The notes beneath the pieces were generated by a model. That model ran no database searches. It was given only the letters and a program-made list of their open reading frames with translations, and was not told the origin of the DNA. From positions 8,503,032-8,567,031 of the forward strand of contig OY979724.1 of NCBI GenBank assembly GCA_963855995.1: DNA of 64,000 nucleotides. The letters run 5' to 3'. A program made the translations under genes and the position numbers. The stretch comes from Muricea muricata. Taxonomy: Eukaryota; Cnidaria; Anthozoa; Malacalcyonacea; Plexauridae. Shown piece after piece: positions 11,897 to 23,349 of the stretch. Every line of letters begins with the position of its first letter. The stretch's first letter is position 1.

Positions 11897-13029
11897 GTCT
11901 AAACCTGGCTACGCTATGTCCATAGTTTTGCTACGGTTTTTCCTAAAAAACGCGCGTTATAAATCGCGCAAAAACATCCTAAAGTTTTCTGTTAATCCAT
12001 AGGTGACACATATACAACAAAGCAATCATCTCATACATGATTTGCGGTCAATTATTTTACAACTGAGCGTAAACGTACGCCTGCTGGCAGCGAATTTCAG
12101 TCCTTGAAGAAAGCTCTGCATTTGTTATTTGGCGTTTTCAATCAATAACCTAGAGTCCTGGGTTAAGTGTTTTACAGCCAGTGTGTTATTATCACCGTAA
12201 CAAGCCGCAAATTCAGATTACATATCAAATATCTTTCTTCTCACCGGAACGCATTACACGAGTAATACAAAAGTAAAACGAAAAAGTGATTGAATTTATT
12301 GCAGGATTTAATAGATTTGAACTTTCTTTTTTCTTTTGAGATGCTTTTATACATCACGGAAAAAGTTTATAAGAGCAACCAAGCTTGTTGGTATCATTCC
12401 TCGATCGTTCTTATGACTCACCCCTCGCTAACGCTGATGCTAGCAAATCGGGCATGATTTTTGGGTGCTTTTAGAGCCTTTTCCTGTGTAGCTATCACCT
12501 AGCTGCATGAAATAAAAATACGAACAACAACTAAGCTTCAAAATAAAACTAAATTTGAATTATTCTTTTGAAATATTAAGAATAGAGTTGAAGTGGTAAG
12601 TATAAAGTTGGATTGCATTTTTTTATTCACCCTGTTGTTAGCTAGATGTTTTCGGACCATTCTTCCAGGTATTGGGACTGAAAGATTTATTGCTGGTTCC
12701 AACAAGTTAAAAGATTGTATTTTAATAATTTAATATGTCATGTATGACCAGCCTTAATCTTAGTTTTAGATGCTATTTTCATGGCACCAGTATTTGTAAG
12801 TCATTGTTTATACACTTCACATATGAATTATATTTGACATGATACTTAGAATAATAAAAACGGGAAACATTGCACTACTGAGTATTCTTGTTATGTTATT
12901 TTCATCGGTTTATATCCGTGAAATAGATTACATTATTATAGCTTATTAAGTTACAGCGAGTGCCTGTTCTATCCCAGACCTAAGTGTTTTCAGTCGACTA
13001 AATTCGTGACCTTAAGTGCGTGGATTGAA
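11897..13029. other. Interior of the foldback element, no gene seen
   Basis: AT-rich DNA without a recognisable coding segment. A short ACGCGCGTTATAAATCGCGC hairpin-like word lies near 11,950, similar to the AACGCGCTTTAT word in the element's terminal repeats. Confidence 0.4.
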
Positions 13030-13200
13030 GCTGTTTGCGATTTACTTGGACGCAAATTGCTACATGTTTGCCTATTCCTTTTCGAAAAAACGCGCTTTAT
13101 ACGTATTAAAAACGGAAAAAATGCGGTTTATGCTTGTTAGATAGATTAGAACAAGTTATAGAATATTATTAACCTCTATTTACTAAATATCAAAATTTTG

Positions 13201-13390
13201 TATCCGTATATCCGTATATCCGTATATCCGTATACCCGTATACCCGTATATCCGTATACCCGTATATCCGTATACCCGTATACCCGTATACCCGTATATC
13301 CGTATACCCGTATATCCGTATACCCGTATATCCGTATACCCGTATACCCGATACCCGTATATCCGTACTCGTATACCCGGTACCCGTGTT
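13201..13390 (-). repeat. Minisatellite, inverted counterpart of the 9388 array
   Basis: TATCCGTATACCCG-type units, the reverse complement of the left array. It forms the outermost part of the right terminal repeat. Confidence 0.9.
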
Positions 13391-13400
13391 TTCTACCATG

Positions 13401-15100
13401 CCGTGGTCACACAATTCAATCCATGGATTTGGCGTGAAAACCAACGGGGGGCGCTAATTGGTTTTTCTTACAGTGAAATCAGATTCCTTAATAAAAATAT
13501 AGTAAAAGGCCTAAAAATAAATGCCATTTGTCGCCAGAGTATTTATTTTTTCCAGTTTTTTTTTTGTTTTGAAGCATTGCAGATAACACAAAGTTACAAT
13601 TTTTTGGGCTGAGTAGGGCAAGTTTCATAAAATGCACTTGCGAGAACACAAAGTATAAACATGTATTTCGCGCCGTGTGGCGGTATTTTTATGACTATAT
13701 ATCTTCAACAGGAAATACATACAAAGCAAAAATTGCGCAGCGTATCTTTTGTGAACGCGTTATATCCGTATATATTACCCAAAGACAAAGTGTGTTGCGC
13801 AAATGAAGATATTGTTCTTTATATTATGAAAAGCTATGGTACGTAGATGCGCTTGGGGTATGTGTAGAAACGATGAACGGTTTCCTCATTTATGGAAGGG
13901 AAATGCGAACGGCGACAATATATAGTCCGAGCAGAAATTTACGGCAAATGAACAATACTTTTGCACATTTTGTAGCGTTATTTTATTTTCTTTCTAATTT
14001 TAGGATAGAAATATAGTTGAAGTATTCATTTAAAACCTAGGGTAAAAATTTAGCGGCTTGCGTGCCATTTTACCGCAACAATTTGTCGATGAAATTAATT
14101 TGTGTGTATATATCGGTAAAATGTGAAAGTGAGAAAGAGTTTCCATCCTTCCCAATAACATAGATAGTAACATACGACAGTGATGATATGGCTAAATCAC
14201 ACTGCAACCAGAAAACGTTACATATATGGTTCTAAAACAATTTTTATAGCTAATTTAATATTTTAAATATATTTTAAGTGATTTAAGAGTTTTTATTCAT
14301 TTAAACCAGCTGTCTGGGCTTTGTATGATGTAATGGGCCTTTTTGAATCTAATGCCCCATATATCTAGAATGATGATCCTGTTGACAAGTGTACAAGTGT
14401 AGTATAAATGCATGTAGATTACGTGCCTATATAATCTATAACATTCAACTGGATTAATGGTACATTTGTGCAGGCTGGATGGATATAAATATTTTTCTTG
14501 ATAATACACAAATTATATACTAGTTTATATTGTTATATTATGTTTATATACTAATTATTATAATATACTAATAATTAGTGTAATATACTAATTATTGGAT
14601 GAGGTCAGTATTGTCTGTTGAAGCAAACTGAGACCAATAACACCGGTCAAGGTTTAATTCATTTTAGATATCTTGCGGAAACCAAATTCGATACTTCTTT
14701 TATTATTTGTTAATTATAGGAACAAATTGGTAGCGAAAATTTTATTTGTAGCTGCAACTAAGTAGCTGCAGTTTACTATTGTGTAGGTAATTTCTTATGT
14801 GTTTGAACAAGTTTTAGATAGATGCAATGTTCTTTGCTGATTTTTTTACCGAGGGAATTAATACTTGTTGATCATCAGATGCTCTTAAAATGTCATATCA
14901 ACAACCAAAAAGTAAAAAATGTTTAATGTCACGTGGCCACTGCGATTATTAAATTCCACCGCAGCTAACTATTGTTCATAGAATGCAGTTGTAAAACGGA
15001 TTAATGACATTCAAAAGTAAAAGCAGTGCACTAACCTAACTGTTTCAATATTATTGTATATTGTATGTGTACTGTAGCAGGCTTAATATTACTAGTAGTC
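13401..15100. other. Intergenic, AT-rich
   Basis: No recognisable gene. At 14,513-14,600 the words TATACTA, ATATACTA and AATTATTA recur as an AT-rich degenerate tandem repeat, followed by TTGGATGAGGT, a word also present at the end of the hairpin at 47,326. Confidence 0.4.
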
Positions 15101-15501
15101 TAGGTCCTGTATATGGTTTTTTATGCGTTTCATTTACTGTTTTAGGGTAAAATGACCATGTTGGTCAACATGGCATATGTGCTAAAACCTGAATCCGGGA
15201 CGAAAGTCTTCAAAATGACCCCGCCCTGAAACGGCAGTGTCGACATAGCTCTAGTGCTTATAGGAATGGTTATTAGATGCAAAATATTGCCTAATTATAC
15301 TATTTTCCATGCCAGGTCAGCAGCTAATTATGCATAAAATCACTAACATCGCTGGCAGAAATTTAATTTACATATTTCCTACAAAAAATTATTATAACAT
15401 GAAAAACCATGTTCAATTGAATTCAATTATACAAGGCATTGTATTTCACTTACCCCCCGCAAAACACGATTTCAGCCATATTTTCTATCTTGTTTGCTTT
15501 T

Positions 15502-15660
15502 TTATCGCCGAGTAGCCGAAGTTTCATACAATTCTTGTACTTTTCCATAAACACAGATGACTAAAGAACAACTCAGCCCATTTTTTACTTGTTCTGAGAC
15601 TGTGCCGTCTACTTTATCTTCGATTTGGTATCCTTGACAATCAGCCAAAATTGCCGCCAT
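15502..15660 (-). CDS. 52-aa ORF in the left arm of the hairpin element (unknown)
   Basis: It starts MAAILADCQGYQIEDKVDG and ends with YETSATRR before TAA. The copy in the other arm has the same length and differs at five residues. It may be an exon captured by the element or chance; of the seven base differences I counted between the twins, five change the residue, which does not suggest selection. Function unknown. Confidence 0.2.
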   Translation of the reverse strand: MAAILADCQGYQIEDKVDGTVSEQVKNGLSCSLVICVYGKVQELYETSATRR

Positions 15661-15961
15661 TATTGAATTTCTAAAGGTGATTTTGTAAACTTCTATCAAA
15701 TTTCAATATAAAAATCCACCCACATAAAATCGAGTGTCCACGAGGAATTTTCATGATGATTGCGCGTGACTTTCAAATTATTTTGAAGCTTTGAAGACAC
15801 TCGATTTTATGTGGGTGGATTTTTATATTGAAATTTGATAAAGTATACAAAATCACCTTTCGAAATTCAACAGTATAAAGTACTGTTGGATTACATAATA
15901 TAAATACACATGAAGACGAAGAAGTCACATTTATCGGACACAAAAGCGGCAAGACTTCGTA

Positions 15962-16120
15962 ATGGCGGCAATTTTGGCTAATTGTCGAGCATACCAAATC
16001 GAAAATAAAGTAAACGGCACAGTCTCAGAACAAGTCAAAAATGGGCTGAGTTGTTCTTTAGTCATCTGTGTTTATGGAAAAGTACAAGAATTGTATGAGA
16101 CTTCGGCTACTCGGCGATAA
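15962..16120 (+). CDS. 52-aa ORF in the right arm of the hairpin element (unknown)
   Basis: Twin of the minus-strand ORF at 15,502-15,660, starting MAAILANCRAYQIENKVNG and ending identically. A strong splice-donor-like GGGGTAAGTG lies about 50 bp downstream and is conserved in the other arm. This hints that the unit was copied from an exon, though the TAA precedes the donor in this frame. Confidence 0.2.
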   Translation: MAAILANCRAYQIENKVNGTVSEQVKNGLSCSLVICVYGKVQELYETSATRR

Positions 16121-16590
16121 AAAAGCAAACAAGACGGAAATTATGGCTTAAATTGTGTTTTTGCGAGGGGTAAGTGAAATACAATGTCTTGTATACCACC
16201 AAAATAATGTCGATCCTTTTGAAATCTGCAACAATTGGATTCAATTGAACATGGTTTTTCATGTTATAATAATTTTTGTAGGAAATATGTAAATTAAATT
16301 TCTGGCAGCAATTTTAGTGATTTTATGCATATGAAAATATTTTGGTTGGGCAATGTTTTGCTTATAACCACCCCTATAAGCAACTCTTCTAAACACTTTA
16401 GGCACTTCAGATAGGATGTTGCTTGTATTGGTCTGATGTTAGAGCTATGTCGACACTCCCAAGGACTTTCGTCCCGTATTCAGGTTTTGGCACATATGCC
16501 ATGTTGACTGACATGGTCATTTTACCCTAAAACAGTTGAGATTATCTCTGGTAAATAAAACGCATACAAAACCCTATAGAGGATCTACAC

Positions 16591-18213
16591 TATAGCTGGA
16601 GAACTATTCCTCGTGATTACATTTATTGCATCATCAAGCTCTGCGAATTGTAAGAAATATGTAATGCTGGATTTGGATATCGTTGTCAAATTGATGAAAC
16701 ATTGTACTTTTTAAAACGGTATTGCTATAGCCACCTTTTTGTCAATTGCTTCGTGTTGGGCTATTCTTAGGATTACCTTCCCTTCATCAGCAAATTTCGT
16801 GGAATAGTATTTTTTTTGCTTTTCTTACAGTAGTTCTATGTTTACCTTATTTCTAATTCTGTAATAATTTTCCCAATCGCATTCAAGGTTTGTAATAATG
16901 GATTTTCTTTTAAGTTTGTCTCTCGTATTGATAAATCATTTTATTGGATTCATAATTGAAGCGACTCGTTTTTCTCTAATCTTTTAAATGTGTTGAAGCA
17001 GAAGTGTTAAAAAGATGCACGTTTATCTAAAACTTCTAAGAATACTATTTTTCCAAATTCCGCACCTCGTGTTTGGGTCTTCAGTGAAGAAATGCGCATT
17101 TTCCCATGCAATATTGCTGCAGCAGTCGCTGCTGAACTTATATATCTGCGTCTTATTTCATCTGTGCAGAAACCGGAAGTCGTTGAAAAGCTCGAATCTG
17201 ATTTGATAACGAATTGCAGTAATGAAATGTATAGAGGTTATTTCAAGGTGGCGCGAAGATACGAATATTATTTTCCAGTGGTGAAAACAATATATGGTCA
17301 GAAGTCGGAACAAGCAAACAGAGAAGATATAAATCCCGCGGGAAAATGCGCGCGTTACATATTTTTCCATATCTTTACTAGTAAAAATATGGAAAATGTG
17401 AGTGTTTTAGTTTACGGTAAAACACCTATAACCATATAATAAATGCCATTAATAACAGTTCCAAAACAGCAGCTGCTTTCCAAAATATGGGCATTATTTG
17501 AATCGAGGTGACATCCCGAGTAAAGTGATATGAAACAATGTGTCCGTGCACAATCCTCGCACTAAAAATGTAAGAGCACGAGTTGCTGCCACACAACTCT
17601 TCGTGAAGCACCTCATTTGTCATGGGATCTACAAAATCCCAAAATCCCACCAGGTTACGAGAAGCCTTGTAGAAAAATAAGGTTGGACTGAATTTTTATT
17701 TCAATCATTAAAAGCACAACTTATCTTAACTGATGTCAGGGGCCTAACTAGGGGGTAATTTTTTTTTTGGGGGGGGTAAATTTGAATATTCGTTTTTGCC
17801 CGACGAATGTCTTTTTAAATTTCAAAAGACATTTGTAGGGTGGATATAGAGGTCTGTCACAAGGGAGAATGCCATTCTATCGCTGGTGGCAATATTGGTG
17901 TATCTTGCAAAAGAATATATTTACACCTACATAGCTGCCGTGACGCTAAATGCGAAACGCACTATTGACTTAATCATAGCCACCATTAAAATTAAGTACG
18001 GGTACAGGTACGGGTAGAATCGTAGTCGGCTTGATGTTTTGCAGGGGGCAATATTAATAAGTTCGTGTTCTGCATTGTTAAATTTCTTTTGAAATACATT
18101 CCTTTAATGACACGAATATATAAATATTGCCCCTGCCCCCATTATCAAACATGTTACGCCACTGAGTACGTAGCTTATTACTCACCAAAATTATTTTACC
18201 GTTTTTAGTCGAA
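16591..18213. other. Intergenic; one unrecognised open frame
   Basis: A 115-codon open frame at 17,092-17,439 (+) has no family resemblance and ordinary chance length for its position. A G run with flanking T run lies at 17,760-17,777. A short GGGTACAGGTACGGGTA repeat lies near 18,000. Just before the next gene, a pyrimidine-rich TTTTACCGTTTTTAG ends at 18,208, a likely splice acceptor for a 5' UTR or first coding exon. Confidence 0.4.
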
Positions 18214-19182
18214 ATGGCACCTATTTTATCCACGGAAGAAGCCAGATCGTTCTTGGACAGCAAAGAATATCTGCTTTTCACTCCTAACGTGGTCAGTCTC
18301 GGATTCATCAATGAAGAGGTTGATGGAAAGAGTACAGAAGGGATGATCTTCAGAGTTGGAGTTATTGAAATAAATTCAGAGGAGAATATGAAATATCCTG
18401 ATATTTTTGTCCACAAGTTGTTAGAGCACACCAGAAGTAGCAGCAATGAAGTGGTACGCATTCCAGTGAAAGTTGTAGAAGAAGGAGTGCTGAAGTTTCT
18501 AATGTTAAACGGAGAAGGAAATCCTGGAAATAACGCTCCATACAAAGGGGGATCCTTGATAACGCGCAATCCTGAGGGAAACTTTGGGTGTCTGGGAGCC
18601 AATGCTCGGTACCAAGAATCATATTGTCTTTTGAGTGCAGCACATGTTCTAACTGAATTTAAGCCTTGTCACATTGGACATGACATCTTGGTGAAAAATA
18701 ATGAAGGGTTTGTACGTATTGGTGCTAAGATATCTGGTCAAGTTGAAGTAAGTCTCTACGACACTCGTTATGAACTTGCAAAATTTGCAAAACAGGATCT
18801 TGCCTGGGCGGATATTTCCAATCGCGAAGGATCTCCTGAAATACAGGTAGTTGGAACACCAAAACCGATCAGACCCGTCGAGAAGGGGGAGCTCGTGAAG
18901 TATTATGGAGGTTATTCCAGAGACAAAGGAAGGAATGTGGAAGTAAAAGGAATCATGTCCAAGACAAGAGTCGAAGTTTCGATTCCTGGCGGCGGCACAA
19001 AGTATGCTTTTTTTAAAGATGTTTGCCTTATTGAACCTAAGAATTCAGAATTGAAAGAAGGAGACTCTGGTACTGCTATTGTTGCCGAAAAGGACAATGC
19101 TCTTCTTGGTATTTTAATGTCCGGGGGGTCTAATCGTAAGCATTCCAAGTATTACTTCTCTAAGCTGGCGCTTGATAGCTAA
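18214..19182 (+). CDS. Trypsin-like serine peptidase domain protein (322 aa)
   Basis: The frame is uninterrupted and starts at an ATG in a good context (GAAATGGC), six bases after a plausible splice acceptor. The chymotrypsin-fold triad is visible: His144 in LLSAAHVL, Asp195 in KQDLAWADI and Ser285 in EGDSGTAIV. About 110 residues without similarity I can name precede the peptidase domain. There is no signal peptide or transmembrane segment, so a cytosolic location is likely, unlike secreted digestive trypsins; the sparse cysteines agree. The closest style is the Trypsin_2 type found in stress and regulatory peptidases. Target unknown. If an upstream coding exon is spliced at 18,208, the protein is longer; otherwise it is an intronless coding region. 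No damage is seen. Confidence 0.75.
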   Translation: MAPILSTEEARSFLDSKEYLLFTPNVVSLGFINEEVDGKSTEGMIFRVGVIEINSEENMKYPDIFVHKLLEHTRSSSNEVVRIPVKVVEEGVLKFLMLNGEGNPGNNAPYKGGSLITRNPEGNFGCLGANARYQESYCLLSAAHVLTEFKPCHIGHDILVKNNEGFVRIGAKISGQVEVSLYDTRYELAKFAKQDLAWADISNREGSPEIQVVGTPKPIRPVEKGELVKYYGGYSRDKGRNVEVKGIMSKTRVEVSIPGGGTKYAFFKDVCLIEPKNSELKEGDSGTAIVAEKDNALLGILMSGGSNRKHSKYYFSKLALDS

Positions 19183-20300
19183 TTAATTGGCGAGGTTTAC
19201 TGATTAGTTGTAAAAATCTACAAGATATTATTTGAGATGTAGCAACGCAAATTAAGCAATATGACAACGAACAGACTACAGGGGCCGCGGAGATGGGTCT
19301 CTGTAATGAACGGAAACGGAAACGACCGAAACTGGAAATTCCCGCCAAAAAGTGGCAATTTTATGCAGGAAATTAGGCGGGAATTTCACTGCTGTTTTCG
19401 TGCTTACTATTATATTTATCACTTTTGTTCGCATCTTTAGCTGTGACAACAGCTTGCAGAGGCAGAGTAGCTGCCTCTTGAAGAAATGCATTTTAAAAAT
19501 AATTTCTATTATTTGAGGTACTTTCTATTCACAAAAATTCTCAAGAAAATTCTGTAAATAGGCATCGGCCGTAAACTTCTCTTAAAGACGTTGATAACTT
19601 CCTTTGATCGCTTTGTGAGTCACTTAAACATCTCCATAAACATTTTGGTTGTGATTTAACCCTGAAATGTGTCAACCGCTTTTAGTCGAATAGTAACTTC
19701 TAATCTAGTTTTCCAAATAAACCTCCAAGCTGCTTTTCATTGCGATTGTGTTAAATAAATTTACGCGAAATGTTTTAAGTTAAAAGCAGAATGCTTTCTT
19801 TTACTTGCGTCTTTTACGCTTGCCAACATAATTATCAATACAAATTTTGAGGCATCTCAAAATGACCGCTTCCATCTGGTAAATTTCTTCTGCTGAAGTT
19901 GTTACTTGCCTGAAATAAACAAGTGACTCCTCGTTAATCAAACAAACGATCAGGCAAAAAGTGATCCCAAAATGAAGGATTAGAAGTTTGTTTTATTCGA
20001 GCTATAAAGCATCAAAGTTGGCTTGGGTTTTTTATACACCCTGTGAATCACGCCTTTAAGATATTTAAAACTTGAAGTGGCACAGTACAAGAGAAGATTG
20101 ACTGCTGTTGCCTAAAATTTACAAGAAAATAATAGCAATTTATTTTAATAATAGTAATTTCAGAGCGAAATGTGCATGCCTGGATGCCTATATAACGGCA
20201 AGTTTGAGCATACTTTGAGGAAAGTCCACAAATAATCTCATCGCAAAATTGGACTGGACTTAGCACCTACCGTACTGTATATTTATGCAAATATTTTATA
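19183..20300. other. Intergenic
   Basis: No recognisable gene. Around 19,310-19,390 the words GAAACGGAAACG and GGCGGGAATTTC suggest a short GC-richer repeat fragment. The rest is AT-rich. Confidence 0.4.
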
Positions 20301-20622
20301 TACAGGATGAGTAAAAAAAAACTGATGCCTTTCATATTCAAATTGGCCGCGAATTTTCTTTACGGATTATTCCCATGGGTCTAGAGAGAACAGATCGTGA
20401 CTTAGTACACAGTACAGGGTGAGTAAAAAAACTGATGCTATTGAAATTCAACCTAGCATCATTGCATTCTTGCACATTTTGCACACGCGCTGGGCGGAGT
20501 TAGTTAGCCAGCGAGCTGGCTAGGAATTAGTTGACGTACTGTACCAAGTCACGATCTGTTCTCTGTGGACCCATGGGAATAATTTGAATTTGAAAGGCAT
20601 CAGTTTTTTTACTCACCCTGTA
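20301..20622. mobile_element. MITE with GGTGAGTAAAAAAACTGATGC ends
   Basis: The outer arms are reverse complements: 20,301-20,411 reads ACAGGATGAGTAAAAAAA, and 20,532-20,622 reads back to TTTTTACTCACCCTGT. They share GATGCCTTTCA, CCCATGGG and GAACAGATCGTGAC. A second, internal ACAGGGTGAGTAAAAAAACT start lies at 20,413, which points to a nested or tandem second copy. Confidence 0.75.
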
Positions 20623-21032
20623 TTCAACCTGATTCTCAGGGTCTTCACCTCCGCTACGCGCGCTACGGCGAAGACCCTGACACAGGCTAGTCACGTGGCA
20701 CCCAAATTTTGGATGCTTGACATTCGTACTTAGCAGGGGTAGGTAAAAACGCGTTATCACAAATTACTGTCAAACAACAAGGGAGACCGACGAAGCGGGA
20801 AGTCATCTGACTCTAAAACCGTATCTTTGCTTTCTTTTGTGTTTGCATCACGCTGTTGTAATCTAAAGGCCTGTTCAAACGAAGCCAACATCATGCTCAT
20901 TGTTGGGCCAACCTACCCCTGCTAAGTACGAATATCTGGGTGCCACGTGACCAGCCTGTGTCAGGGTCTTCGCCGTAGCGCGGGTAGCGAAGTTGAAGAC
21001 CCTGAGAATCAGGTTGCCCTGTATTCTGAGTT
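20623..21032. mobile_element. MITE with AACCTGATTCTCAGGGTC ends
   Basis: Arms at 20,626-20,742 and 20,905-21,020 are reverse complements through CTGATTCTCAGGGTCTTC, GACCCTGACACAGGCT, CACGTGGCACCCA and CCCCTGCTAAGTACG. The interior is non-coding. It abuts the previous MITE. Confidence 0.8.
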
Positions 21033-21424
21033 GTGACACGATGACGATGAGAAATGTAGTCAAAGAATAGGGAATGAATCGTATCCTTAAAAGCTCGTTT
21101 ACTTTTTACATATAGCTACATTGCATCTGACATTACAGTTCAACTTTAGCAATTACAAATGTAAAATATCATACTTAAAAAATAAACAAGTATCATTTAA
21201 ATAAGTATCATTTGTTTTTTCTTAAATACATCTTATACAAATCTATTCTATTCTCTCTGAGAAACTTGTCGCAGGCCATGCGAACCATATATACTTGCTT
21301 CAGAATTTTGCTTTAGTAATCAGAGTGTCCGGAAAAGCTTGGGCGATGCTGAGCTTTACAATATCTGGAGAAAGCATGCGCTGCCATCTCTGCAGCAAAA
21401 AAGATGGCGCCGATTTGCAAAATT

Positions 21425-21545
21425 GGGTTACAATTCCATGACACGCAATAATACAGTCACGAAATAAGCACAACCAATCAAATTCGTCGTTCTTATCAGA
21501 ACGACCAATCAGTCTGTATTATTGCGTGTCATGGAATTGTAACCC
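21425..21545. mobile_element. 121-bp MITE with AAAATT target duplication
   Basis: The ends GGGTTACAATTCCATGACAC are inverted over about 31 bp with only slight mismatch. AAAATT flanks it on both sides (21,419-21,424 and 21,546-21,551). The paralogous site in copy B near 37,476 reads straight through with one AAAATT, so this is a true filled/empty pair. Confidence 0.9.
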
Positions 21546-22369
21546 AAAATTGGTTCCGGAATTCCGATTGGTTTCCGGTAGTTACCACTGACCCAAAATG
21601 CGATGCTATACGCTGCTATACGCAGCTATACGTACGTCCGGCAAAGTCCTTCGCCCCCCCCCCCCCCCCGCTTTTGAACAAAAAATTGTTTACAAGGTAG
21701 CGAGAAAAAGGAAATAATCTTAAAATATTTTGATTTCTTTGAATATATTTTTATACTACATTTGCTTAACGGTGAAAAAAGGTGTTTTGTCTTACTTGTC
21801 AGAGCAAGAATCTACTATAAATGCAGGGGAATTCCTCTTTCAGGTATGTTTCACGCAGCATATTAAAATTTGTGTACGATTCTAATACGAACACGACAAG
21901 ACGCTTCGGCGTTTGATAATGAAGTGCTTTAGATCACACAAACCGTTAGATCTTATAATATATACAAATGGTTAAAGATTATTCACGTAGTTTTTCTTTT
22001 TCTGAGCATTGCATTTTTATTGCTAGCTTTGACTTGCTTTGCTAAATGCTGTTGCACGTTAGCCAGACTTTCCAACGCTAGCAGCATCTCTATGCAACTC
22101 TTTCCGGCTTATTTGCTTATGTAGAAAGTAGGTACTGCCAGAAAATTTAAAGAAAGTACACACTCGCTTTGTTGTAGGGTTGTAACTGCCAGTATGTGCA
22201 AGCCCATTGCCAATACCTAAGAAAAAAGTCAGCTATAGAAGAGGGAAGCAAAAATGAATTCGAAATTGTGCAAATTGTAATTGTAAATACCATTGACTTA
22301 TTAATATTTAAGATCCCTGATAGTTCCACCCTTATAGAAAAAAGGTATTTGCTTTCTTTACTAGATGTA

Positions 22370-23010
22370 GTGCATTCTTGTGTTGTTTTGCGTCCACATG
22401 TAGCGTATTCGAGTCGTTTTGGTCTGTCCACGCGTAAACGCAAAAACAAAGGAAATATGATAGCACCCGGCTTAGAGAATACGCATTGCTTAGTAATATG
22501 AGATCAATGTGCGGCCGCAATTCTTTAGCCAACGAGTTCAGCGATTCCCGACTCATCCTATATAAAGTTCCTCCATTCTTCTGGTACCACAGTCTGTAGC
22601 CGGCAAAGTTGTTCCACCAAGTACTTGTTCGTCCAGGCATTACCCAGAACCTCCGGTTAACTTATAGCAACATGCGGTTGAATGCATGGTATTAGACTTG
22701 AAATCAACCCAAGTAAAATAGCCACACACTTCTGGTTTATCATCTTGAAAACATAGACAAAACAAGCGTCGCTATAGACCACAGCTATTGACGCAATTAT
22801 CACATCATCGTTTTCGAAAACCTTCGTTTTCGCCCATCCACACGTAAACACGAAAACGGCGTTTTCGAAAACCGGCTCCATGTATTCTGTAGAGCGTTTT
22901 CGAAAATCTCCGTTTTCGGTTGCCGAAAACGCCGTTTACGTGTGGACGCAAGGGCAAAACAGAGAAAAAATCTTCGTTTTCAGAAATATCCGCATACGTG
23001 TGGACAGGGC
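22370..23010. mobile_element. Non-autonomous DNA element, CGTTTTCG-rich
   Basis: Several CGTTTTCGAAAAC words and GTGTGGAC/GTCCACAC words occur in both orientations, ending in GTGTGGACAGGGCC near 23,008. This pattern is common to hAT-like non-autonomous elements in many animals. It is absent from the matching place in copy B. Confidence 0.6.
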
Positions 23011-23120
23011 CTTCTTTTTTAGGACCTATCTGCTGTAACAACCTTACCTCAACATGGCATAAAGCATATAAAACAACAGAAGCTGAAATTTTATCATGTC
23101 ATATCTATGGTATGGTGAAT
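23010..23120 (+). other. Exon-like conserved segment, copy A
   Basis: After a TTCTTTTTTAG acceptor-like site the frame reads GPICCNNLTSTWHKAYKTTE and EILSCHIYG. Copy B at about 38,591-38,690 reads GPIYCKNFTSTWHKAY and EILSCHIYD after its own acceptor-like TTATTTTGTAG. It may be an old exon of an unidentified gene or transcribed repeat. Function unknown. Confidence 0.25.
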
Positions 23121-23349
23121 GTTTTAAGTAGTATTTAAAACACGAGTATAGTAGTGTTTTATGCGAGTCAATGAATCAGTGGTTGACAATTTCAGAACCA
23201 TCCTCAGAGATATGAAAAACTAGATTCATATATTTTGAATCTAGTTTTGTGGTTGACAAAATTCGTACAAGAAGTATATGCAGGCCAAATGGCGATCGTT
23301 ACCCTACAGGGCTTGAATCAAATAATTACTGGGCTTCAACGTTATTTAA

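Larger units (their letters stand above)
9380..13400. mobile_element. Foldback-type element with minisatellite ends (about 4 kb)
   Basis: The two ends are inverted copies of each other. Each has TGGTA(A/G)AA, then a block of GGGTATAC/GGATATAC repeats, then about 100 bp of matching sequence through TAGTAAATAGAGGTTA and CTTGTTCTAATCTATCT, then a further matching block near AAGCGCG and CCTTTTCGAA. The left terminal repeat is about 9380-9885, with about 150 bp extra near 9660-9805; the right is about 13,030-13,400. The interior contains a minisatellite, an inverted pair of Penelope-like fragments and otherwise non-coding DNA. No transposase is seen. A clear target duplication was not found, so the exact ends are uncertain. 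Confidence 0.7.
15101..16590. mobile_element. Long hairpin (foldback) element with twin small ORFs
   Basis: The left arm (about 15,105-15,742) and right arm (about 15,793-16,585) are reverse complements with a 50-bp loop. The inner 48 bp of the arms (15,695-15,742 and 15,793-15,840) are nearly exact; outer parts have diverged and carry indels. Shared marks, read on both strands, are GGTAAAATGACCATGTTG, a GACGAAAGTC block, a 52-codon ORF and a GGGGTAAGTG word. No transposase is seen. Confidence 0.75.
21340..23138. repeat. Paralogous locus, copy A (counterpart at 37,405-38,750)
   Basis: It matches copy B in colinear order. It begins TGAGCTTTA..ATCTGGAGAAAGCA, then AATCGCGATGCTATACG-like sequence, then GTGAAAAAAGGTGTTT..TACTTGTC, an exon-like end TTCCTCTTTCAG|GTATGT near 21,843, then a GAAAAAAGTCAGCT block near 22,220, and finally TAGGACCTATCT at 23,021-23,138. 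It carries two insertions that copy B lacks (21,425-21,545 and 22,370-23,010). The piece ATGTCAAATTC..GTACAGTAGTCACTACTA that ends copy B recurs at 26,050-26,090, so the LINE and flanking DNA landed inside copy A. Confidence 0.8.

Noticed and set aside
13190..13444. YPYTRIPV-type repeat protein
   Set aside because: Same minisatellite in inverted copy, not a gene.
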